A stretch of 64,000 nt of DNA from Streptococcus porci DSM 23759 (GTDB taxonomy: Bacteria > Bacillota > Bacilli > Lactobacillales > Streptococcaceae), in contig NZ_AUIP01000013.1 of assembly GCF_000423765.1 (NCBI RefSeq), positions 1-64,000 on the forward strand, given 5' to 3'. How positions within the stretch are numbered: the first letter of the stretch is position 1; every line of letters begins with the position of its first letter. Positions 57,212-64,000 of the stretch are shown here, one piece after another. Position numbers and translations under genes: made by a program. Under the pieces are notes generated by a model. The model had not been told where the DNA came from. It saw only the letters and a list, made by a program, of their open reading frames with translations, and made no database searches.

Positions 57212-57242
57212 GTGTGATTGCAGCTTTAGCTGCTTATCACAC
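57212..57242 (-). other. Intercistronic hairpin between msmG and gtfA
   Basis: GTGTGAT..CAGCT and AGCTG..ATCACAC pair with small internal bulges. No U-run follows. It starts 8 bases past msmG and could protect or process the msmEFG part of the transcript. Confidence 0.5.
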
Positions 57243-57249
57243 TTAACAC

Positions 57250-58083
57250 TTACTTGACCGATCCGCTTGTCATACCTGAGATAATGTTCTTTTGGAAAAT
57301 GAGATAAACAATCAAAATCGGAATAATCCCAACGACATAAGAGGCAAAACTTGGTCCGTAATCGCTAAAATACTGTCCTTGATAGTTGTATTGGAAGAGG
57401 GGCATTGTCCATGTACTAGAATCACGGTTGAGAACTAGAAGTGGCATCAAGAAGTCGTTCCAAACCCAAAGAGCATTGATGATTAATACCGTTGCATGCA
57501 TGGGTTTCATGAGCGGAAAAATAATCTTACGGTACATCAAAAAACGTCCTGCACCATCAATAGCTGCCGCCTCATCCATCTCTGTTGGTACAATAGTCTT
57601 TATGTAGCCTACATAAAGAAAGAGTGTTTGAGGTATAGCATAGGTCAGATAAAGGATTGTCAAGCCAACCAGATTAGTCATATGAAGATTACTCATTAGC
57701 TTAGCCATTGGCAACATAATAACTTGGAATGGTACAAACATACCTATAATCAAGAGAGTATACATAATCGCAAAGATTTTCTTGCGATCCATATGTCGAG
57801 CAATGGCAAAAGCCGCCATCGGAATAACTGCGATAATCAAAGCTACGCTAACAACTGTTAAAAAAGCTGAATTAAGGAAATAATGAACAATCCCATCATT
57901 GAAAAGGCGTTCATAATTAGATAGAGTCCATTCTTCAGGCAAGCCAAAGAAGTTACCTGTGATTTCTTTAGTCGTCTTAAAAGAGCTAATAATAGTCACT
58001 GCTAAAGGAATCAACATAAGCAAAATCCCTGTAAGCAGTACGATGTAAGGAATGATATTATTCTGTTTTTTAGTTTTCATCAT
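57250..58083 (-). CDS. msmG: Multiple-sugar ABC transporter permease MsmG
   Basis: A 277-residue CUT1 permease with six membrane helices. EAA loop DEAAAIDGAGRFLMYRKIIFPLMKPM. Together with MsmF it forms the channel for raffinose, melibiose and isomaltosaccharides delivered by MsmE. Starts at either of two adjacent ATGs (58083 or 58080). 8 bp after msmF. Confidence 0.93.
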   Translation of the reverse strand: MMKTKKQNNIIPYIVLLTGILLMLIPLAVTIISSFKTTKEITGNFFGLPEEWTLSNYERLFNDGIVHYFLNSAFLTVVSVALIIAVIPMAAFAIARHMDRKKIFAIMYTLLIIGMFVPFQVIMLPMAKLMSNLHMTNLVGLTILYLTYAIPQTLFLYVGYIKTIVPTEMDEAAAIDGAGRFLMYRKIIFPLMKPMHATVLIINALWVWNDFLMPLLVLNRDSSTWTMPLFQYNYQGQYFSDYGPSFASYVVGIIPILIVYLIFQKNIISGMTSGSVK

Positions 58084-58091
58084 CGTTTACC

Positions 58092-58964
58092 TCACACTTC
58101 ATACTTTTTAGAAAGGGTAATTTGCACTACCGAAATAATGGTTATAATGACAAACAAGACTACCGCTAAAGCATTTGCATAGCCGAACTGGTTGTTGGTG
58201 AAGGCATTGTCATAAACCAAAAGCCCCAGAGTCTTAGTCGCACCATCCGGACCACCCTTAGTCAAAGAATAGATCAAATCAAAAGCTGTCAAACCAGATT
58301 TCATAGCCAAGATAAAGACCATTGAAATTGATGGCAACAAGAAAGGTAGCTCAATTTGGAAAAATTGCTGACGCTTATTGGCACCATCAATAGCTGCAGC
58401 TTCTTTAATGTCCTCTGGAATAGATTGCAAACCAGATAGCAAAATAACAACCGGCATAGCCAATCCCTGCCAAAGAGCTACAAAAAGCACTGACCAGAAA
58501 ACTGATTTTTCTTGGAATAAAAGGTTAGAACTTAGCCAATCGATCCCCAACACTTCTCCAACCTGAGGCAAGCCATAATTAAAGAGCTGACTAAAAATCA
58601 AACCAATCGTCACCGTTGACAATACCGCTGGAAAGAAATACCAAGTACGGAAAAAGCCAACCGCCTTAATTTTACGATTCAGGAGCGTCGCCAGCCAAAT
58701 CCCGATAACAATTTCTCCAACAACCAAGCCAACCGTAAAAAGAAGGGTGAAACCTAGACTTTTATAGAAAGCTTGATCCTGAAAAATTTTAACGTAGTTA
58801 TCCAAACCAATAACATTATAATTACGGGTAAGACCAGTCCAGTCTGTCAGGGAATAAATCAAGCCATTTACCAAAGGGTAAAAGAAGAAAATAGCTTGAA
58901 GAAGAACTGGAATAATTACAAAAATATATGCCCAGTATTTACTTATGAAACCTTGTTTGTTCAT
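58092..58964 (-). CDS. msmF: Multiple-sugar ABC transporter permease MsmF
   Basis: A 290-residue CUT1 permease with six membrane helices. EAA loop EAAAIDGANKRQQFFQIELPFLLPS; conserved LTKGGPDGATKTLGLLVYDNAF near the C-terminus. AGGAGG before the ATG. Second transporter gene in the aga-msmE-msmF-msmG order. Confidence 0.93.
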   Translation of the reverse strand: MNKQGFISKYWAYIFVIIPVLLQAIFFFYPLVNGLIYSLTDWTGLTRNYNVIGLDNYVKIFQDQAFYKSLGFTLLFTVGLVVGEIVIGIWLATLLNRKIKAVGFFRTWYFFPAVLSTVTIGLIFSQLFNYGLPQVGEVLGIDWLSSNLLFQEKSVFWSVLFVALWQGLAMPVVILLSGLQSIPEDIKEAAAIDGANKRQQFFQIELPFLLPSISMVFILAMKSGLTAFDLIYSLTKGGPDGATKTLGLLVYDNAFTNNQFGYANALAVVLFVIITIISVVQITLSKKYEV

Positions 58965-59048
58965 ATCTTGTCCTCCTAGTTCACTAAGATAAAGAGCCTG
59001 GTATTTTATCCCAGACTCTGATTTTCAATACCTTACTAAACACACTTA

Positions 59049-60287
59049 TTATTTCATTGTGTCAAAGAATGTGTTGAGGTTGCTAATATAAGCATCTAAG
59101 TCTTTGCTCTTGATATATGAAACGTTAGCATCCCAGAAAGTTTCTTCTGAAGTCCATTCTGAATGCAACCAGATAGCTTGTTGGTCTGTAAAGGCAAGTG
59201 AGGCTACATCTGCCAACTCACTGAATTTACCTTCTGTTTTTACACCTTTAACAGATGTTGGTGAGCCATCAACATCATAGTATTTTTGGAAGACCTCTGC
59301 TGAGCTGAAGTATTTAACAAAGTCTTTTGAAGCTTCTACATTTTTTGAATCAGCTGAGATAGATACTGCCATATCAGCAGCCCCAACAGTCATGACTGGT
59401 GCATCTGTAGTCAAACCTGGCATTGCAAAGAAACCTACTTCAAAATTTGGCTCTTGCTGATTAATTACCGTAAGCGCCCATGAACCGTTGGCCATCATGA
59501 GAGCTTTACCTTCCGCAAAAGCTGCTACTGTGTCAGCGTAAAGCGCACCATCAGAGTTAGCTTGTCCATTACCTGCGAGAAGATCAAGATAGCTTGCTAC
59601 ATTTTTAGTAACATCGTCAGCTTTGATGCCTCCTTTATCGCTAAAGCGAAGAATTTTATTGGCAGCTTCTGGGCTACCTGCACTTTGAATCCATGCTAAT
59701 TGTGCAAATCCATTAAAAGTCCATGAATCTCCGAGAGCTTCTGCAAATGGCGTTTGGCCGTCATCTTTAATCTTCTTCACAATCTCTTGAAATTCCGCTA
59801 AAGATTTTGGAACTTGAATGCCTAATTTTTCAAAAGCTGTTTTGTTGTAATAAATACCAGAAACGTTTGTTGTCAAAGGCACATTGTAGATTTTATCATC
59901 GACCGCATATGCCTCTGCTGCTCCTTCGTTTAGGTTCCCAAGAATGTCAGATTCTTTTGTTAAATCAACAAATTGACCATCAGCAGCCCACCCCTTGAAG
60001 TCGGCATTTTGTGGGTAGATATTGATAACGTCTGGTGTTTCGCCATTAGCAATACGCGTTTTTAGGACGGTACCAGCATCTGGAACGCTTGTCAATTTAA
60101 CCTTGACATCATCTTGTGACTTGTTGTAGTCATCAACAATTTCTTGTAAAGTCGCTTGCATTTCCGTTTTTTGAGAGAAAAACTCAATTTCTTTTGCGTC
60201 GCTCTTAGAGCTATCGTTACCGCAAGCTACCAAGAATGATGCAAAGCCACAGACAGCTGCACATTTCAAAAAAGTTTTCATTTTCAT
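59049..60287 (-). CDS. msmE: Multiple-sugar-binding lipoprotein MsmE
   Basis: A 412-residue solute-binding lipoprotein. Signal peptide MKMKTFLKCAAVCGFASFLVAC with lipobox LVAC, Cys22 being the lipidated residue. It then has a CUT1 binding-protein fold (EIEFFSQKTEMQATLQEIVDDYN ... FAEGKALMMANGSWAL). It captures raffinose-type sugars outside the membrane. ATG 60287 has AGGAGG about 9 bases upstream and gives a proper signal; an earlier in-frame start at 60350 would overlap aga. It is 13 bp after aga. Confidence 0.94.
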   Translation of the reverse strand: MKMKTFLKCAAVCGFASFLVACGNDSSKSDAKEIEFFSQKTEMQATLQEIVDDYNKSQDDVKVKLTSVPDAGTVLKTRIANGETPDVINIYPQNADFKGWAADGQFVDLTKESDILGNLNEGAAEAYAVDDKIYNVPLTTNVSGIYYNKTAFEKLGIQVPKSLAEFQEIVKKIKDDGQTPFAEALGDSWTFNGFAQLAWIQSAGSPEAANKILRFSDKGGIKADDVTKNVASYLDLLAGNGQANSDGALYADTVAAFAEGKALMMANGSWALTVINQQEPNFEVGFFAMPGLTTDAPVMTVGAADMAVSISADSKNVEASKDFVKYFSSAEVFQKYYDVDGSPTSVKGVKTEGKFSELADVASLAFTDQQAIWLHSEWTSEETFWDANVSYIKSKDLDAYISNLNTFFDTMK

Positions 60288-60300
60288 TATCAACGTCCTC

Positions 60301-62466
60301 CTAAATTTTGTTGAAAACATATTGTACACTAAAATAATCTTTTTGAACATAGGGCATGACTAAGCCAATGTTCATAAGCTCATCACCAGCGAAAGTCGCA
60401 TTCAGAGCTTCACAATAATACTGAGCCTTTTCATCTAATCCTTTGAGTTTTACCGTAATCAGTGGTGCTTCTGGTTGGGACAAGACTTTTACGAAGGTAA
60501 ATACCACCTGACTCTTATCCTCATTAACATAAGTATAAGCGTGCGTATTATCCCTTTTTGTCAAACGGTAAAAGCGACCAAATTGAACTGTCTCACGGAT
60601 GGTTTTATACGTGGCAACTTGCTGCGAAATTTCCTCAAGTTTTTTCTCTGACAAGGTTGTCAAATCTAGCTCATAACCCAAATTTCCTAGCATGGCCACA
60701 TTCCCACGTGTTGCCAATGGCGTTACTCGACCTGTTTGGTGGTTAGGTACAGCTGATACATGCGCCCCCATACTGATACTTGGGAACATCAAACTAGTTC
60801 CTTCCTGAATGGACAAGCGCCCAATAGCATCAGTATTGTCACTAGCCCAGGCTTGGGGCATGTAGTACAGAAGTCCTAAATCGTTTCGGCCTCCCCCCCC
60901 TGCACAAGATTCAAAAAGAACCTCTGGATATTGCTGCGTTAATGTTTCCAAGACTCTGTAAAGACCCAACATATAGCGATGATAAAATTCATGTCGATGA
61001 TGATTTGCCAATGTTTCAGGAATATTGGTGATATTTCTATTCATATCCCACTTGACATAACTGATACTTGCCGAATCAAGAACTTTGGATACACTCTCAA
61101 TAATGTAATCCTGAACCGCCTTTTGAGACAAATCAAGCACCAACTGCTCACGGCTATAAGTATTGCCATAGCCTGTCGTCCGAATTGCCCACTCCGGATG
61201 TGCTCTATAAAGGTCGCTATCTTCAGAGACCATTTCTGGCTCAAACCAAAGTCCAAATGACATTCCCAGACGATTGACTATCTGCGATAAGCCCTTCAGC
61301 CCACTTGGCAACTTGTCACGATTCTCAACCCAATCTCCCAAAGAACAAGTATCTGAATTACGTTTTCCAAACCAACCATCATCCAAAACAAATAGTTCAA
61401 CACCCGCCTTAGCTGCCAGTCCAGCTAACTTTTCTATCTTTTTCTCTGTAAAGCGGAAGTAGGTAGCCTCCCAATTATTAATTAGAATTGGACGAGCCTT
61501 ATATGCCCACTTGCCACGCATCAGATGTTGATGAATAAAGCAATGACTCTGTTGCGTCAACTCTGTCAATCCATGAGGCGTATAAGTAATCAGAGCTTCT
61601 GGAGTTTGGAAAGACTGCCCCGCTTCCAAAACCCAATTAAATTTAGTATCATCAATCCCTATACCCAAACGAGTCGTTTGAAGAGCTGTCGTCTCAGCAA
61701 AAGCTGTAAAGTTTCCGCTATAAACCAACTGAGCAGCATAAATTTCTCCATCATCCTCGGTCACATCTGGACTGGTTAGAGCCATAAAGGGGGTCCGCGA
61801 GTGACTAGAAGCACCACGAATACTACCGATACTGTATTTCCCTTGAGTCAAAGGAGTTCTCGTCCACTCTTTCTCATAGCCGTAGCGACCTGTCAAAGTA
61901 TGAACATCAAAATCTTTGTGAGGAAAATCAAGCGTCAAACTCAGCGCTTTCTCAAGGTGAACCTGATGTTTTCCTGCCTTTATCTTAGCCGAACGAGCCA
62001 GATAATTAGCCTCTTCAAAAACACTATACGAAAGGGTCACTATTACCCCCGTCACCTCATCGTAGAGATCAATCTCTAGCGTTTCAACATCTTCTTCATC
62101 ACCGAAACTCGCAGGTAGTCCATCTAGCACCTTTTTCCCTTGAAAAATGCGGTGCTTTTGATATTTTAAATCCAGCAAAGTTCCAAAATCGCTACGCACC
62201 TCAATAGCAGATGTTCGAAAATCTCCCAAACCGTTGCTACTGTACTCAAGCGGTAAAGTATCTAGCGAAAATGTTCTATCCTTGCTCGTAGGGTTAGGCG
62301 AAAATGCTCTATCCTGATAAATGATTTGATGACTCTCACTAAATCGCTCAACCCTTTTACCAAAATAGCGATGCACAAGTAGGCGATTCTCCAAAGCCTG
62401 CATAACATAGGAAAAGCGGCTGGTTTTTAAGTGAAAAATCTGATTTTCTTCTTGAAATACTATCAT
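60301..62466 (-). CDS. aga: Alpha-galactosidase (GH36)
   Basis: A 721-residue GH36 enzyme cutting alpha-1,6-galactose from raffinose and melibiose in the cytoplasm. N-terminal beta-supersandwich; LFVLDDGWFGKRN; nucleophile Asp474 in YVKWDMNRN; CAGGGGRNDLG; acid/base Asp543 in WASDNTDAIGR. Full length, unlike its paralogue at 50519-51835. First gene of the aga-msmEFG-gtfA series and divergent from msmR, with a cre site between them. Confidence 0.96.
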   Translation of the reverse strand: MIVFQEENQIFHLKTSRFSYVMQALENRLLVHRYFGKRVERFSESHQIIYQDRAFSPNPTSKDRTFSLDTLPLEYSSNGLGDFRTSAIEVRSDFGTLLDLKYQKHRIFQGKKVLDGLPASFGDEEDVETLEIDLYDEVTGVIVTLSYSVFEEANYLARSAKIKAGKHQVHLEKALSLTLDFPHKDFDVHTLTGRYGYEKEWTRTPLTQGKYSIGSIRGASSHSRTPFMALTSPDVTEDDGEIYAAQLVYSGNFTAFAETTALQTTRLGIGIDDTKFNWVLEAGQSFQTPEALITYTPHGLTELTQQSHCFIHQHLMRGKWAYKARPILINNWEATYFRFTEKKIEKLAGLAAKAGVELFVLDDGWFGKRNSDTCSLGDWVENRDKLPSGLKGLSQIVNRLGMSFGLWFEPEMVSEDSDLYRAHPEWAIRTTGYGNTYSREQLVLDLSQKAVQDYIIESVSKVLDSASISYVKWDMNRNITNIPETLANHHRHEFYHRYMLGLYRVLETLTQQYPEVLFESCAGGGGRNDLGLLYYMPQAWASDNTDAIGRLSIQEGTSLMFPSISMGAHVSAVPNHQTGRVTPLATRGNVAMLGNLGYELDLTTLSEKKLEEISQQVATYKTIRETVQFGRFYRLTKRDNTHAYTYVNEDKSQVVFTFVKVLSQPEAPLITVKLKGLDEKAQYYCEALNATFAGDELMNIGLVMPYVQKDYFSVQYVFNKI

Positions 62467-62503
62467 TGTCTTCTCCTTTTCTTCATGTCTATATTCTACT
62501 TTA

Positions 62504-62517
62504 TGAAAACGCTTTAA
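62504..62517. promoter_or_regulatory. Candidate cre site between aga and msmR
   Basis: TGAAAACGCTTTAA matches the CcpA consensus at all but one of its defining positions. It lies 38 bases before the aga ATG and 56 before msmR, so it could repress both or mainly aga. Confidence 0.65.
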
Positions 62518-62572
62518 AAAATAGAGTTTCGTTATGTAAATATGGTAAAATGTTAGGTGAGGTAAAATTTTT

Positions 62573-63400
62573 ATGATCTTTTCTGAGTTTCAAAATGACA
62601 CTATTGACCTAACCATCGACTTTTATGGATTTGAACAATGTGAACCCAAATACGGGTTTGGACCAGCTATCCGAGAGAACTTTGTCCTTCACTATATTGA
62701 AAAAGGGGAAGGTATTTTTTGCTACAAAGGCGAAACTATCCACCTAAAGGCAGGAGACCTTTTTCTTCTCAAGCCAAACGAATTGACTTACTACGAGGCT
62801 AGCATTGACAATCCTTGGTCTTACTATTGGCTAGGAATTAGCGGCAGCAAAGCGCTTGATTACTTTAGACTATCTAACCTTTATAACAAGGGATATTTGA
62901 AGTGCTCAGCTTATCGAAATACCTTTACACTGTATCAATTAGTCAAAGAAATTATTCAAAAAACTGAAAAACTTGACGCTTCTCCAGCGAGCCACCTTCA
63001 CCTCCTAGGTGGCGTCTATGAGCTTCTTTATCAACTATCAGCCCTGGCGCCAGAAGAAACAATAAAACCTATGCACGAAACAGAAAAACTCTGTTTAGAT
63101 TGCCGCAGAATCATCGAGACAAACTACACTTCTTCAAATCTAACCATTCAAAAAATTGCAGATAGACTAGCTGTGAATCGCAGCTATTTAACCAGCTCTT
63201 TTAGCGAACAATACCAGATGCCTCCAAAAGAATATCTCAATCAAGTTCGAATGAATCGTGCTAAATTTCTTCTCGAAACTAGCGACGAACCAATCAAAGT
63301 CATCGCTTACTCAGTCGGTTTTTCTGATCCCCTTTATTTTTCAAAAGCTTTTAAACAACACTTCAAAAAATCTCCCACTAATCTACGTAAAAAATACTAA
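62573..63400 (+). CDS. msmR: AraC-family regulator MsmR
   Basis: A 275-residue regulator. The N-terminal cupin sugar-sensing domain has RENFVLHYIEKGEGIFCYKGET and AGDLFLLKPNE. The C-terminal double helix-turn-helix has LTIQKIADRLAVNRSYLTSSFSEQ and IKVIAYSVGFSDPLYFSKAFKQHF. In S. mutans MsmR activates the msm operon. GAGG lies 10 bases before the ATG. Divergent from aga; ends in a hairpin shared with galM. Confidence 0.93.
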   Translation: MIFSEFQNDTIDLTIDFYGFEQCEPKYGFGPAIRENFVLHYIEKGEGIFCYKGETIHLKAGDLFLLKPNELTYYEASIDNPWSYYWLGISGSKALDYFRLSNLYNKGYLKCSAYRNTFTLYQLVKEIIQKTEKLDASPASHLHLLGGVYELLYQLSALAPEETIKPMHETEKLCLDCRRIIETNYTSSNLTIQKIADRLAVNRSYLTSSFSEQYQMPPKEYLNQVRMNRAKFLLETSDEPIKVIAYSVGFSDPLYFSKAFKQHFKKSPTNLRKKY

Positions 63401-63428
63401 AGGAGCTCCAAAATGGAAGCTCCTTTAG
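63399..63428. terminator. Bidirectional terminator between msmR and galM
   Basis: TAAAGGAGCT and AGCTCCTTTA pair with a central mismatch region. It overlaps the stop codons of both convergent genes. Confidence 0.75.
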
Positions 63429-64000
63429 TATTTCGTATTATCATAAACAAAGACAATCTCATAAGATTTCTCTTCATTGGGTGATAAGAATATCTGTTCA
63501 AAATGCTCATGGTTTACTGCATCTGGGAGATGCTGTGGTTCAATTGCCACCCCTTCCTGAGCACGCCCAGGTAATCCCTTGTCACGAGCGAAAAAGACAC
63601 CATCCTCCAGAGAGTTCATGGTATAGACTACCACTCCCTGGCGCTCAGAATAAATGCTCAGCTGATCACCGCTTTCCTCATCTCGAAGCACTACAATGGG
63701 ATTATCTGCTCCGCTATTGACCACAAAAGCATCATCAAAGCCATCATTTCGAGAAATGGCTGCGCTTAGATTTTGCTCCTCCCTAAAGTCATATGGAGTC
63801 CCCGATACCTCGCAAAAAGCACCCGATGGAATCAATTCATCATCCGTTTCCAAGACATAATCAGCCTGTACCTGCAAATAATGGCTCCGCAAATCCTGAT
63901 ACTGGCTCAGGTTGAAATAAGGATGGGTTGTGGGGTTAAAAAGCGTCGTCTCTGTCGCATTTTTCCCCGTAAAGACCATAGTTAGACGATTGTCATCATC
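63425..64000 (-). CDS. galM: Aldose 1-epimerase (galactose mutarotase), partial at window edge
   Basis: The last 191 residues of a GalM-type mutarotase, open to the window end (reading DDDNRLT before the first internal Met). Catalytic His in HPYFNLS, a conserved Asp in NDGFDDAFVV and catalytic Glu in GVAIEPQHLPDAVNH are all present. It converts beta-D-galactose, freed by glycosidases, to the alpha form used by GalK. Its start lies beyond the window. Confidence 0.9.
   Translation of the reverse strand, partial: DDDNRLTMVFTGKNATETTLFNPTTHPYFNLSQYQDLRSHYLQVQADYVLETDDELIPSGAFCEVSGTPYDFREEQNLSAAISRNDGFDDAFVVNSGADNPIVVLRDEESGDQLSIYSERQGVVVYTMNSLEDGVFFARDKGLPGRAQEGVAIEPQHLPDAVNHEHFEQIFLSPNEEKSYEIVFVYDNTKY

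Overview
The window is a chromosomal stretch of a low-to-moderate GC Firmicute and is almost certainly a Streptococcus. The evidence is a FASII cluster in the streptococcal order (fabM / fabT-fabH-acpP / fabK-fabD-fabG-fabF-accB-fabZ-accC-accD-accA), CopY/CopA/CopZ copper genes, gatCAB, a galR-linked galK-galT-galE set, and a multiple-sugar-metabolism (msm) locus with msmR, aga, msmEFG, gtfA and dexB. The msm locus with gtfA (sucrose phosphorylase) and dexB points to an oral, mutans-group-like species; the exact species cannot be fixed from sequence alone.

Layout. 1-0.33 kb: end of an IS1182-type insertion sequence. 0.34-6.8 kb: HAD phosphatase, rarA, a DUF896 protein and glyQS behind a T-box leader that is disrupted by inserted repeat DNA. 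6.8-11.2 kb: a frameshifted membrane protein with a 45-aa zinc-ribbon partner, a repeat-bearing membrane-anchored protein, DegV, a HAD phosphatase and a TRIC-like membrane protein. 11.4-15.3 kb: copper operon copY-copA-CDF transporter-copZ with two cop boxes. 15.3-24.6 kb: greA, mltG, a GNAT, murC, a streptococcal hypothetical, a small AT-rich secreted-protein cassette flanked by inverted repeats, and a SNF2/SWIM helicase. 24.7-35.4 kb: the complete FASII cluster with FabT boxes. 35.5-36.9 kb: aspartokinase. 36.9-38.4 kb: a graveyard of mobile DNA (IS3-like and MobC-like remnants) between two IS-end-like hairpins. 38.4-43.7 kb: an EamA transporter, a class I amidotransferase and gatCAB. 43.7-53.6 kb: galE, a broken glyoxalase, galT, galK, a second alpha-galactoside ABC locus ruined by an internal deletion, galR and a decayed sugar acetyltransferase. 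53.9-64 kb: the intact msm locus, ending in an aldose 1-epimerase that runs off the window.

How the genes work together. The 3' third is devoted to alpha-galactosides and sucrose. MsmEFG would import raffinose, melibiose or isomaltosaccharides. Aga (GH36) would release galactose, GtfA would phosphorolyse sucrose and DexB would cleave alpha-1,6-glucosides. GalM, GalK, GalT and GalE then feed galactose into glycolysis. Candidate cre sites precede aga/msmR, gtfA and dexB, so carbon catabolite control is likely. No msmK ATPase gene is present in this msm locus. The second alpha-galactosidase and its binding protein have been fused by a deletion and frameshifted, leaving two intact orphan permeases.

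Most interesting items: (1) the secreted Cys-loop protein plus 40-aa membrane peptide in an inverted-repeat-bounded cassette at 20.66-21.34 kb, a candidate bacteriocin/immunity-like pair; (2) the deletion fusion at about 50.58 kb; (3) the glyQ leader, where a repeat insertion has duplicated the start-codon region and created a 38-codon upstream ORF beginning with the same residues as GlyQ; (4) a 22-bp perfect palindrome over the promoter of the zinc-ribbon/membrane-protein pair; (5) several genes that become readable only when frameshifts are allowed.
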